Shown here: positions 8,001 through 15,951 of the stretch, one piece after another
Layout of the letters: each line of letters starts with the position of its first letter
Numbering within the stretch: position 1 is the stretch's first letter
DNA from: Anaerolineae bacterium
Lineage (GTDB): Bacteria; Pseudomonadota; Alphaproteobacteria; DSM-16000; Inquilinaceae
Reading direction: 5' to 3'
NCBI GenBank assembly: GCA_028285185.1
Contig: JANQQD010000356.1
Coordinates: 1 to 44,288 of the forward strand
Length of the DNA stretch: 44,288 nucleotides
Made by a program: the position numbers and the translations under genes
Notes under the pieces: generated by a model
Told to the model about the DNA's origin: nothing
Seen by the model: the letters and a program-made list of their open reading frames with translations, nothing else
Databases searched by the model: none

Positions 8001-11000
8001 CTCGACGGCGATGTGAACGGTCGCAGCCCCGGTCAGGGCCAGATCCGCCGGACCTATGGCGTAAGCAGCGCTTGCGGCCGTCGCCCCCTCCGGCAGCGAC
8101 GGCAAGGGTGCGCGCTCTATGGCGACCGCAACCTGGCCGTCGGGCAGACTGAAGGGCGGGATCGTCAGATGGGCACCGCCGTCCGGGCTCGGGATCCGGG
8201 ACTGGCGCGGCGAACTGGCCACCTCACCGACGGACAGGGTAACGCGGTCCTCCGCCACTGCACCCGCCTCGTCGAACACGCGCAGCCGGATCACCAGCCG
8301 GTCCGGCGGCACCAGCGGGTCCGCGGGCCGGAACTCGAAGCGGTGGTTGGCCGACCCCAGATGGATCGAGGCCAGGTTTCCATAGACCGTGCCGCGCAGC
8401 GACGCGCCGGTCGTTCTGTCGACGATGCTGGCGATCTGCGCCCGATCGATCGTCCTGGGCCGCGAGCTGTCCGTCAGCACGGACCAAGGCACATCCTCGC
8501 CGGCGCCCGCGGGCCGGTAGTCGACGACGTAGCGGGCGAACGCCTCGCCCCCGGCACGGCCGAAGATCGGTACCGTCTGGCGCCCAACCGCCCTTTCCGG
8601 CGGGAAGAGGATTTCAGCAACCAGGCCCGCCGTGCCCGATGCATCGGGTACCGGCACACGAAGCTCGGCCGCATCGTCGCCTTCGCGGGAGAACACCACG
8701 ACGGCGCCGTCGACGGACCGCAGTGCGGGCCAGTCGATCCGGCGCGGCCCGGCACCATCCGTGACCGTGGCCACAGGCAGCCGTTCGCCCTCGCCCGTCT
8801 CGACGGCTATGTCGACTGAGCCCTCGTCCGGGAACCCGGCTTCGATCCGCAGCGCGGTGGTTTCGTCGACCTGTTGCCGGTTCTCGCCGAGACGCGTCAC
8901 TGTTGGCGCCTCGTCATTCGCCGCCAGCGTGGTGGGGCCCCACAAGACGTCGCCACCGGCCGCGGCGAACAAGAGCCCGCCCAAAAGGCCGGTCGGCAAG
9001 CCCAGGTCCTCTACCGGCAGTGAGACGCGCAGCCAGATGCCCGTAGGCAGACCGTCATCCAGCCTGTCAGGCGCTTCGCCCGTGCCCGTCACCACGTCGA
9101 TCGACGGGGTGCCGAAAGACACCGCGCCGGCCAGCCGCTCGGCGTCATCATAGAGGCCCAGCACGATCTCCACCGGTGGTGCATCGACATCCAGCCGGAG
9201 ATACTGGACCAGCCGGTCGCCCTGGCCGACGAACACCGGTTCGGCCAAGGTGGCGGTCCGTACCGGAACGCCATCGACCGTCGAGACATGAACCGGACCG
9301 CCGAATGGCCCCGCGTCTTCCTGCCAGGTCCATGTCTCGCCGGCATCCGTGCCGACCGAGACCGGGCCGTCGATCAGGGCCGGGGACCGGTCTGCCGTCT
9401 CCCACCCCTCCGTGACCGTCGTCAGCGAGGTCAGGCGCGACACCTGCGGGGCGACGACGACGTCCTGGCCCGACGAATCCCCGAGTTCGATCGCCGTTTC
9501 GGCCATGGCCCAGTTGCCGGCGGCGTCGCGCGTCTCCAGGATCAGCCGTGCCGATCCGCCGGTGGGGATCTGCACGGTGTCGAACGCCAGTGTGCCTGTG
9601 CCTTCGGCAAGCAGCCACCAATTGCCGTCGGCATCGATCAGGCTCCAGCGGGTCCACGCAGCCGGCTCCAGTCCGGCGCCGGTCGCCGACAGCACACCGG
9701 CGTCGTTCACCGCCGCGCCCTCGATCGCTGGGGCCGGTGGTGTGGCGTCGACGGTGATCTGCTGTGACCATGCGGGCAGGTCGATCGGCCCGTCTTCACC
9801 CATCGCGGCGTCGGCCACCAAAAGGTACGTGCCATCCGGGCTGGGCTGGCCATCGGCATCCAACCCGTCCCAATCGAGATGCAGCGGCCCCCGCCACGCC
9901 GAAACGCGGCCAAGTTCGCGGACCACGCGGCCGTCGGCGCTCACCACCGTGACACGCACCGATGCCGGTTCCGGCAGCCACACGGTACCGCCGGCCACGG
10001 TGACGCCCGGCGAAAGCGAGGCCGGGCGAGGTGAGCCCAGCCGCGGCGGCCAGCGGGGCGGCATGGCCACGAAGGTCGGATCATTGGCGTTCAAGAGGCC
10101 GAGCCGCCTCAGAAGGCCCATCAGCCAGGGTACGAGCGGGTGGTCGGATCGCAGGAACTGGTTGACCAAATCGGCCAGCCACTGGCCCAACGCCTTGCCC
10201 AGCTGAATGGCGAGGACGAACCCGGCAACGGGCCACGGCACGAACCCCAGCATGAGGCCGATGCCGAAGACATGGTTGAACGCCCATTCGGCGAAGCCGA
10301 TATCGCCATCCCACAGCCTCTTGTAGTTCCAGGCAAGATCCAGCACACCGAGGCCAAACCCGGCCACCCTGCCGACCTTCCCCAAGGCTGACTGCCAGCC
10401 GGTGGGCCGAACCGAGACGCCTGGCGGGTGAACCACCGGGCCGCGACCGCCTGTGCCGACGCGCACACGCGTGGCCGTGCGGGTTCCGGCGGAGGTCGGC
10501 CGTGTCGTCCGGCCACCCAGGCCCGTGGTGGGACGGGGCGGCTGCCCACGCGTAGGCCGCGTGCCGGTCGATCCGGGGGTACGACCGCCTGTGGACGGGC
10601 CAGGACCGGCCCCACCCGTGGGCCTTGTTCCCGTCGTCGGTCTCGGAGGCCGCGGACCGCCGCCGCGGGTCACCGGCGGCCGGCTGCCGCCTGTTGTGGT
10701 CGGGCGCGGGCCGGTTGCACCCGGCCGCGTGGGCGGGTCTGCCAGGCCCGGTATTCTCTGTGTCGGCCGCCGGGGCGATACGCCGCGCCCACCCGTCGGC
10801 GCCCGGGGTGCCACGCCGCGCCGCGGCGGCTGCGGTGACTGCCGGGCACCGGGTCTCACACCGCCGGCGCCCCGGCGTGCGGCCTGGGCGGCAGCCCGCT
10901 CGGCCTGGATCTGTCGGCTTGCCCGCGCGTAGGCGCCGCGAACCACACCCTCGGCAACATCGGGCCGATAGTGGCGAACGACATCGACGACCTGGTCGGC

Positions 11001-14000
11001 GGTCAGGTGACCCATCCCGCTGGGATGAACGCGCATTACATGGGCGATCAGCTCGCGCAAGCTCAGTGTGCGCCCACCGCGCATGCCCGCCATGCGCGGG
11101 TCCAGATGCCATTGGGCGAAATAGGCCTCCATCTCATGCGCAACGTGCCCGCCCGGGAAACGCGGCCCGAAGGGGCGAATGCCGGGCGCCCGGTGGGCCT
11201 GATCCACGTGTCGCAGCTCATGGGCCGCCACGGCCGCACCTGCGCGTACGCGCTCGGCCTGGGTTCCCACCATGCCACCACGACGCACCGCCGTATCAAT
11301 CGTTTCGTCGATCGCCTCCCGGAACACGTGAGCGCGGCGCACGTCACGGCCGGTCACATGGCCCCAGGGTCCGGCATTCCCCGGCCCCCGGCCTGACTCG
11401 AACGGGGAGACTGAAAGGTTGCCCCCACGCCTCAACGTGCGCAGGGCTTCGAGCGCAATCTGCCTGCTGGCTATGTCGCGGGCGGAATTGCCACCGGACT
11501 GCGCAATCAGCAGCAGATCGTCCACATATTGCCTCGCAACGCCAGGCAACGTGCCGTTGTTGGGCGTGAAGCCGCGGGGCCGGGGCGGGATATTGGAAGG
11601 GCCGAAGAAGCTGCGCGGTATCGAGGTGAGGCCGGTCAAGTCGGCGTGGTCGATCGGCGCGTTCAGGGCATAGGCGTAAGGGTTGGCCCCGCCGCGCACA
11701 CCCGCGGGATCGGGTGTCAGGAACCGGCCGAGATCGGGGGCGTAGACCCGGGCCCCGAAGAACACCAGCCCCAGATCGGGGTCGACCGGTGCCCCATTGT
11801 ATCCAAGGGGCAGATCCGGCGGGCCGCGCGCAGGCGGATGCCCCCAAGGCTGCATCGCCGGTCGGTCGACGGCGCCGTCGGGCCCAAGGATGCCGGCCGG
11901 CGTGCCGGCGAGATCGGTCGCGATCGCGGTGACGCCTTCCGGCGTGTGGATGCGCGCGAGCCCCAGGTCGCCCACCGGCCGTTCGATCCAGACCTGACGC
12001 ACGCCCTCGCCGTCATAGACGCCGATCAGCCGGTCGGCATGCCAGAGATAGCGGCGGATGTCGTCGCCGGCCCGCCGTTCCGCCAGCCGGCCCAGATAGT
12101 CATAGCGGTAGTCGACGGTGGTTCCATCCGGCGCCACCGCACGCGTCAACTGTCCGACGGCGTCGTAGAGGAACTCTGGCCCACCTTCGACTGCTGTCAG
12201 ATTGCCGTCGGCATCATGGGTGACCGGCCGGTCGCCGATCGCCGTCAGCCGCCAGGCGTTGTCATAGGTGCGGGCGACGCCATCGCCATAGTCGACGATG
12301 TTGTCCGAGGCGTCGTAGGCATATTGGTCGACCGCGCCGTCGGGCCGGGTGACTGCCGCCAGGCGGCCCCGATCATCATAATCGAAGGCCCACCGGCCCT
12401 CATCGGTCTCCAGCCCGACCACGCGGTCTGCATCGCCGCGTTCCAGCCGCTGGCCGAGGGACTGCCCCGCGAGCACCGTTTCCAGCGCCGCAAGCTCCAG
12501 CCCCATGCCGCGATAGATGAATTCCGCCCTGACGGCGTCACCAACCGCAACGGCCTCGACACGGCCCGCCTCATCATTCTCGATGGCCGCGGTGATGCCG
12601 TCGATGCCCGTCACAGCCGTAAGGTCGCCGATCGCGTTGTAGCGATAGGTGACGGTCTCGCCCTCGGGCGTCACCATCGCCGACAGGCGGCCGACCGGAT
12701 CGTAGCGGTAGGTCAGCGTGCGGCCCCAAGGATCGGTCACGGACACCAGCCGCCCGCCTGCGTCATAGGCCATCGTGTGGCGGCCAAGATCATCCTCCAC
12801 CGCCACCAGCCGACCGAAGTCGTCGTACTCCTGCACCACGCGGTGGCCGTCGCCGGCCGCCTGCTCGATCACGCGGCCCTGGTCGTCGCGCGCGATGGCC
12901 AGGATGCCGCCACCTGTCCTCTCGACACCGGCGATCCGGCCGAGATCGTCGTAGCGGAACCGTTCCGCCGGCCCATCCGCAGGGCCGGCGGCTACCAGCC
13001 GGCCCAGCTCATCGTGCTCGAACGCCCAGCGGCGACCGCCTTCATCGACCAGTCCTGCGAGCAGACCTGTGGCAGTCCATGAGAGCTGGTGCACCGTGCC
13101 GTCGGACAGGCGAAGCGATATCGGCCTGCCGGCGGCATCCCGCTCCGTCACCTCGGGTCCGCTGGCCCCATTGAAGGCGATGGTCGACGTTCCGGCGACG
13201 CGGCCATCGTCGCCCAGTGGCCGGCCGTCGGCGTCATAGGCGAAGGTCTCGGTCTCGCCCAGCCGATGGATCGCCCTCAGCCGGCCGCGCAGGTCATAGT
13301 CGAACCGCGTAGACACCCCGGCCACGCGGATCTCGACCAGCCGGCCCAGGATATCGCGCTCGAACTCCTCCACCACGCCATGCGGGTGGATGGTGCGGAC
13401 GACGTCCCCCAGCGCGTTGTACTCATAGCGGGTGCGGCGGTCAGCGGTGCCATCGGTGTACCGCTCCTCCACCAGGCGCTGCCGGTCGTCATAGGTCCGC
13501 TCGACTACAGCGCCCGCCGGCGCCACTTCGCGCACGATGTTGTCGAAGGCGTCGTAAGCCCAGGTCCAGGTGCCGTCTGGCGCGCTCGCTTCGACGATGC
13601 GGCCGTACTGGTCGTAGGCATAGGTGACGGTGTTGCCGAGCGCGTCCGTCTCTGTCGCGATCTGGCTGAATTCGTCATAGGTCAGCGAATAGGTCTGGCC
13701 GTCGGCAGCGCGCATGACGACGGGCCGGCCCACGGTATCGTATTCGACGTCAACGGCGATACCGCCAGCGGGCTCGATGCGCAGCAGATCGCCGCCGTCC
13801 GACCAGTTCAGGCGGTGCACCACGCCAGGAGCCTCGACGACCTCGACCAGACGGCCCGCTTCGTCGACGCGGCTTTCGACCTCGGGGATAATCGGCGGCG
13901 GCGCGTCATCGGGGCGTTCCGGCGCAAGCGGCCCTGGCTCGTGCAGGGTCGCAGTTTCCCCCGACGGCGAGGCCACAGCAGCGCTCACGCCGCCATCGTC

Positions 14001-15872
14001 CCGCCAGACCATCTCAGCGACCCAGCCTTCGAAATCCTGCAGCCTCAACCCGTCGGGCACGACCTCCATCACCATCTCGCGGCCAAGGCTGTCGTTGATG
14101 CCTGTAGGCCTGCCGTCGGCGTCGTAGGTCAGGAAGACAGTGTAGCCCCGCGGGTCGGTGATACGGTCGACCAACCCATCGGCGCGGAAGACGGCCTCGG
14201 TACGGTTGCCATCTGCATCTTCCGTGGCGACCAGCCGGCCGGCACGGTCGTACACATAGCCGACGGCCCCCGTCGCCAGCTCCTCCCGGATCAGGAAGCC
14301 GGCAGCGTCGTAGCTGTAGCGCACAGGCGGGGCCGGCGGCTGCACGACCTCCAGCAGCAGCCCGGCGTCGTCATAGGCCAGCGTCGTCGTATTGCCACGG
14401 ATGCCCGTCTCGGAGACAAGACGGTCGCCGTCGTCCCAGGCATAGCGTGCGACGCGGCCGGCGACGTCGGTGTAGGACAGGAGCCTGTCGCCGGCATCGA
14501 ACTCGAACCGCTCTTCCAGGCCATCGGGGTGCAGCAGCGCCGTCATGCGGCCGGCATCGTCGAACACCGGCGTCAGCACGCGGCCCGCTTCGCCATACTC
14601 CTGCTCCGGCAGGCCGCGGTCGTCGTAGGTGTAGGTCCGCTCCTCCTCCGCCGGACCTATCCCGAGGTCGGGTACGCCCACATCGATGAGATCACCGTCG
14701 ATGCCCCGCACCTCCTGAGGCCGGCCGGCCTCATCGAAGGTCATGACCTGTTCGGCACCGCCCGCGCGGCTGACCCGCAGTTCACCATCGACGATCACGG
14801 CCTGGGTCACCTCGCCTTCGCCGTTGACGACGTCGATCTCCACGCGGTCGTCCCGCATGACGATCGTGGTCTCGGTGCGGCGGCCTTCGGCATCGGTGAC
14901 GACCAGGCGGCGCGTGTCGCTGTCCGGCCGGGAGAAGGCGACATCGGTGGCCAACCGCCCCGGGCCTTCGACCCGTGTGAGCTTGCCGGCCGTGTCATAG
15001 CGAAAGGCCATGACCGTGCCGTCAGCCAAGGCCATGTTGGTCAGCCGGCCATCGGCGTCGTAGCCGTAGGCTGTGCTTCTGCCCAAGGGGTCCGTTGCCG
15101 ACGCCAGCCGGCCGCTGTCGTCATAGGCGTATCGGTGCGTCCGGCCGATCGGGTCGGTGATGGTGGCCACGCGGTCGCCGTCCCAGGTGATCGTCAGAGA
15201 CCGGCCATCGACCGCTTCCACGGCGACCGGCCGGCCTGCATCGTCCAAGCTGATGGTCTGGGCGAGGCCGAGGGCGTCGTAGCGGGCCACCAGCCGCCCG
15301 CGCCGGTCGAACCGTTCCGCCGTGCCGTCCGCGAACAGGCGGGTCCACGTACCGTCCAGCCGCTCAGTGACCGCGCTGTCCAGCCGGCCCGTGCGCGCCG
15401 CGCCGAATAGCCCGCGCTCCTCCGGCCGGTCATAGAAGCTGATGCTGCCGTCGATCTCCAGCGTCTGGATCAGCCCGGTGGCGCGGTCCAGGCCCAGGCG
15501 CACGCCATAACTCCACCCCCAGCCGGGGCCGAAGCCGGAGCCGGCCTCCGCCGTGGCGGAATAGACGCGCATTGCCTCCAGCGGCCAACCGCGGGCGGGG
15601 ATGGCGATATCCTGGAACCGCAGGTCCAGATCGGCGGTCAGGCCGATGAGGTCGGCATGGAACGTCTCGGGCGTCGCGATGCCGACCGGCATTGGTGACG
15701 CATCCGGCGTCGAAACGGCTTCGGGCGCCGGTGGCAGGGGTGTCCACCCTGCCCCATCGGGGCCGTGGGCCCGCTGAGCATGCGCTATGTGCGCAAGGGG
15801 ATCGACCGTGGCGATGGTCAAGCAAAAGGCGTAGACAAGCGGCTTACACGCCCAGCGGCGCCCCAATATCAT
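5019..15872 (-). CDS. Giant RHS/YD-repeat protein with embedded HExxH metallopeptidase-like domain and C-terminal membrane anchor
   Basis: A single intact frame of 3617 residues. Visible parts, in order: signal peptide (1-32, ending IAHA); an N-terminal region typical of RHS proteins (MRVYSATAEAGSGFGPGWGW); dozens of YD repeats (about 190-1370, for example YDDSGRLASATDPLGRSTAY); an RHS core (about 1370-1415, YAPDLGRFLTPDPAG then NPYAYALN and DLTGL). Next is a domain with AAHELRHVDQAH (HExxH at 1551-1555) and HEMEAYFAQ (Glu about 1582). Then come a Pro/Thr/Gly/Arg linker (about 1657-1815), a hydrophobic segment (about 1829-1897), a FlgD-Ig-like domain (about 1960-2024), many beta-rich domains, a TolB/PD40-like propeller (about 3125-3365), and a final membrane helix with an Arg-rich tail (about 3588-3617). 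It is probably exported and anchored by its tail. The start at 15872 has GGGGG 9 nt upstream; 15878 is an alternative. Function unknown. Confidence 0.88.
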   Translation of the reverse strand: MILGRRWACKPLVYAFCLTIATVDPLAHIAHAQRAHGPDGAGWTPLPPAPEAVSTPDASPMPVGIATPETFHADLIGLTADLDLRFQDIAIPARGWPLEAMRVYSATAEAGSGFGPGWGWSYGVRLGLDRATGLIQTLEIDGSISFYDRPEERGLFGAARTGRLDSAVTERLDGTWTRLFADGTAERFDRRGRLVARYDALGLAQTISLDDAGRPVAVEAVDGRSLTITWDGDRVATITDPIGRTHRYAYDDSGRLASATDPLGRSTAYGYDADGRLTNMALADGTVMAFRYDTAGKLTRVEGPGRLATDVAFSRPDSDTRRLVVTDAEGRRTETTIVMRDDRVEIDVVNGEGEVTQAVIVDGELRVSRAGGAEQVMTFDEAGRPQEVRGIDGDLIDVGVPDLGIGPAEEERTYTYDDRGLPEQEYGEAGRVLTPVFDDAGRMTALLHPDGLEERFEFDAGDRLLSYTDVAGRVARYAWDDGDRLVSETGIRGNTTTLAYDDAGLLLEVVQPPAPPVRYSYDAAGFLIREELATGAVGYVYDRAGRLVATEDADGNRTEAVFRADGLVDRITDPRGYTVFLTYDADGRPTGINDSLGREMVMEVVPDGLRLQDFEGWVAEMVWRDDGGVSAAVASPSGETATLHEPGPLAPERPDDAPPPIIPEVESRVDEAGRLVEVVEAPGVVHRLNWSDGGDLLRIEPAGGIAVDVEYDTVGRPVVMRAADGQTYSLTYDEFSQIATETDALGNTVTYAYDQYGRIVEASAPDGTWTWAYDAFDNIVREVAPAGAVVERTYDDRQRLVEERYTDGTADRRTRYEYNALGDVVRTIHPHGVVEEFERDILGRLVEIRVAGVSTRFDYDLRGRLRAIHRLGETETFAYDADGRPLGDDGRVAGTSTIAFNGASGPEVTERDAAGRPISLRLSDGTVHQLSWTATGLLAGLVDEGGRRWAFEHDELGRLVAAGPADGPAERFRYDDLGRIAGVERTGGGILAIARDDQGRVIEQAAGDGHRVVQEYDDFGRLVAVEDDLGRHTMAYDAGGRLVSVTDPWGRTLTYRYDPVGRLSAMVTPEGETVTYRYNAIGDLTAVTGIDGITAAIENDEAGRVEAVAVGDAVRAEFIYRGMGLELAALETVLAGQSLGQRLERGDADRVVGLETDEGRWAFDYDDRGRLAAVTRPDGAVDQYAYDASDNIVDYGDGVARTYDNAWRLTAIGDRPVTHDADGNLTAVEGGPEFLYDAVGQLTRAVAPDGTTVDYRYDYLGRLAERRAGDDIRRYLWHADRLIGVYDGEGVRQVWIERPVGDLGLARIHTPEGVTAIATDLAGTPAGILGPDGAVDRPAMQPWGHPPARGPPDLPLGYNGAPVDPDLGLVFFGARVYAPDLGRFLTPDPAGVRGGANPYAYALNAPIDHADLTGLTSIPRSFFGPSNIPPRPRGFTPNNGTLPGVARQYVDDLLLIAQSGGNSARDIASRQIALEALRTLRRGGNLSVSPFESGRGPGNAGPWGHVTGRDVRRAHVFREAIDETIDTAVRRGGMVGTQAERVRAGAAVAAHELRHVDQAHRAPGIRPFGPRFPGGHVAHEMEAYFAQWHLDPRMAGMRGGRTLSLRELIAHVMRVHPSGMGHLTADQVVDVVRHYRPDVAEGVVRGAYARASRQIQAERAAAQAARRGAGGVRPGARQSPQPPRRGVAPRAPTGGRGVSPRRPTQRIPGLADPPTRPGATGPRPTTTGGSRPPVTRGGGPRPPRPTTGTRPTGGAGPGPSTGGRTPGSTGTRPTRGQPPRPTTGLGGRTTRPTSAGTRTATRVRVGTGGRGPVVHPPGVSVRPTGWQSALGKVGRVAGFGLGVLDLAWNYKRLWDGDIGFAEWAFNHVFGIGLMLGFVPWPVAGFVLAIQLGKALGQWLADLVNQFLRSDHPLVPWLMGLLRRLGLLNANDPTFVAMPPRWPPRLGSPRPASLSPGVTVAGGTVWLPEPASVRVTVVSADGRVVRELGRVSAWRGPLHLDWDGLDADGQPSPDGTYLLVADAAMGEDGPIDLPAWSQQITVDATPPAPAIEGAAVNDAGVLSATGAGLEPAAWTRWSLIDADGNWWLLAEGTGTLAFDTVQIPTGGSARLILETRDAAGNWAMAETAIELGDSSGQDVVVAPQVSRLTSLTTVTEGWETADRSPALIDGPVSVGTDAGETWTWQEDAGPFGGPVHVSTVDGVPVRTATLAEPVFVGQGDRLVQYLRLDVDAPPVEIVLGLYDDAERLAGAVSFGTPSIDVVTGTGEAPDRLDDGLPTGIWLRVSLPVEDLGLPTGLLGGLLFAAAGGDVLWGPTTLAANDEAPTVTRLGENRQQVDETTALRIEAGFPDEGSVDIAVETGEGERLPVATVTDGAGPRRIDWPALRSVDGAVVVFSREGDDAAELRVPVPDASGTAGLVAEILFPPERAVGRQTVPIFGRAGGEAFARYVVDYRPAGAGEDVPWSVLTDSSRPRTIDRAQIASIVDRTTGASLRGTVYGNLASIHLGSANHRFEFRPADPLVPPDRLVIRLRVFDEAGAVAEDRVTLSVGEVASSPRQSRIPSPDGGAHLTIPPFSLPDGQVAVAIERAPLPSLPEGATAASAAYAIGPADLALTGAATVHIAVEASDEVALWRYDADHGWMPLATETSEEGLSAPLTRFPSGMVVAALTGMSDPLAVLLAAPPALTGRAIPGATVALEDTEGAPIAETTAGPDGLFTLPRPEAGALRLRSSTGGALDVPAWEDASVDGEVEVDTATAVSPAAPAAPQVTRADANEPLFTHDFEMLVSEPWSGEGVLELGTVTATTASRATRLIDGPLTLDPSAVLSFAYRLSPGATLDLIVRGDGGVDVNRLAGADPLPVENGAFRPVIVPRLIDDGAWHMRVIPLGAVLGSRHQRVDAVDLGLLRAPAWQTYFIDAIAAEDSALIDAVRLGPGLVTAEEALSVRLQPADGAAGALVALGDAEPVTTDTGETELSLPAPVEGLHALTLRSRDAEGGAGPAVRWPVLVDRSVPAITDLSPTPEDASGQSAVSAVVTDAGIGVDPASIAMTINGDAVPSDLIDFDAATGRVALVLNDLPDPPRLESGNVITATITAGDLLGNALAEPVSWQWTVDVDTLAVGPLTRLTFDGGSQPAWAEDGTLIYVAPTADGASVLRSLDPDTAEVTDLTPVGEWSSPDIDGGRILAVRDDELLLLDGEGFGNETSLGSDLRDPAWLADGRFVAARGSAVMLGMLDGPTVAACRAEQGGTVHRPRPVDARTVVFGQQAYHQTLWLCDLETGTVRPLSQAPDDPDTRDYDADASGGLIVHADGAAAPGLWLTRPDGGDRNRLLAADRPGERWPSLEPDGTRIAFQSDRSGIDEIWMMSLGEAPEITLQTTVFDPAQGPLTVTVAPETAVETIVTIVGSADAILAVLHDGVLEEAAELTWSGTDENGAALTDGAYEVVVTVADGALPITARRSVAIDTTGPTVAAYRAQDGLPIGPETPLPFGGRFRVAAEDGPWGAGVATIERQVGDAWTALADPGQARLPAGPLSLRAIDRLGHVGPVVELALPVIVAELEEPEAALPAVVETVEDAAGEPADDQADRTWWWLLLILLGLLLGGGAAYARRRSRMRRGA
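10430..10900 (-). repeat. Low-complexity Pro/Thr/Gly/Arg linker inside the RHS giant
   Basis: About 155 codons are dominated by Pro, Thr, Gly and Arg (short motifs such as GTRPTGGAGPGPSTGG and TRPTRGQPPRPTTG). The DNA is very GC-rich and internally repetitive. It separates the metallopeptidase-like domain from the hydrophobic segment and probably forms an extended, flexible spacer. The reading frame stays open throughout. Confidence 0.8.
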
Positions 15873-15951
15873 GGCCATCGGCCCCCAATGCTGTGGTATT
15901 GCCGGCAAGTCGGAAAGGACGCGTCTGGTGCATGCGGATTTTGGTGAAACA

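Noticed and set aside
13089..15410. A 773-codon open frame on the plus strand opposite the RHS giant, with others such as 11529-13082 and 6477-7892
   Set aside because: These are antisense shadows of a very GC-rich repetitive gene. Their translations are rich in Arg, Gly, Asp, Val and His runs with no domain, while the minus frame gives clean YD repeats and other domains.
5019..15872. The RHS giant as two or more genes fused by frameshift or misassembly
   Set aside because: The frame is continuous for 3617 codons with sensible domain order and one signal peptide and one terminal anchor. Only long-read confirmation could add to this.
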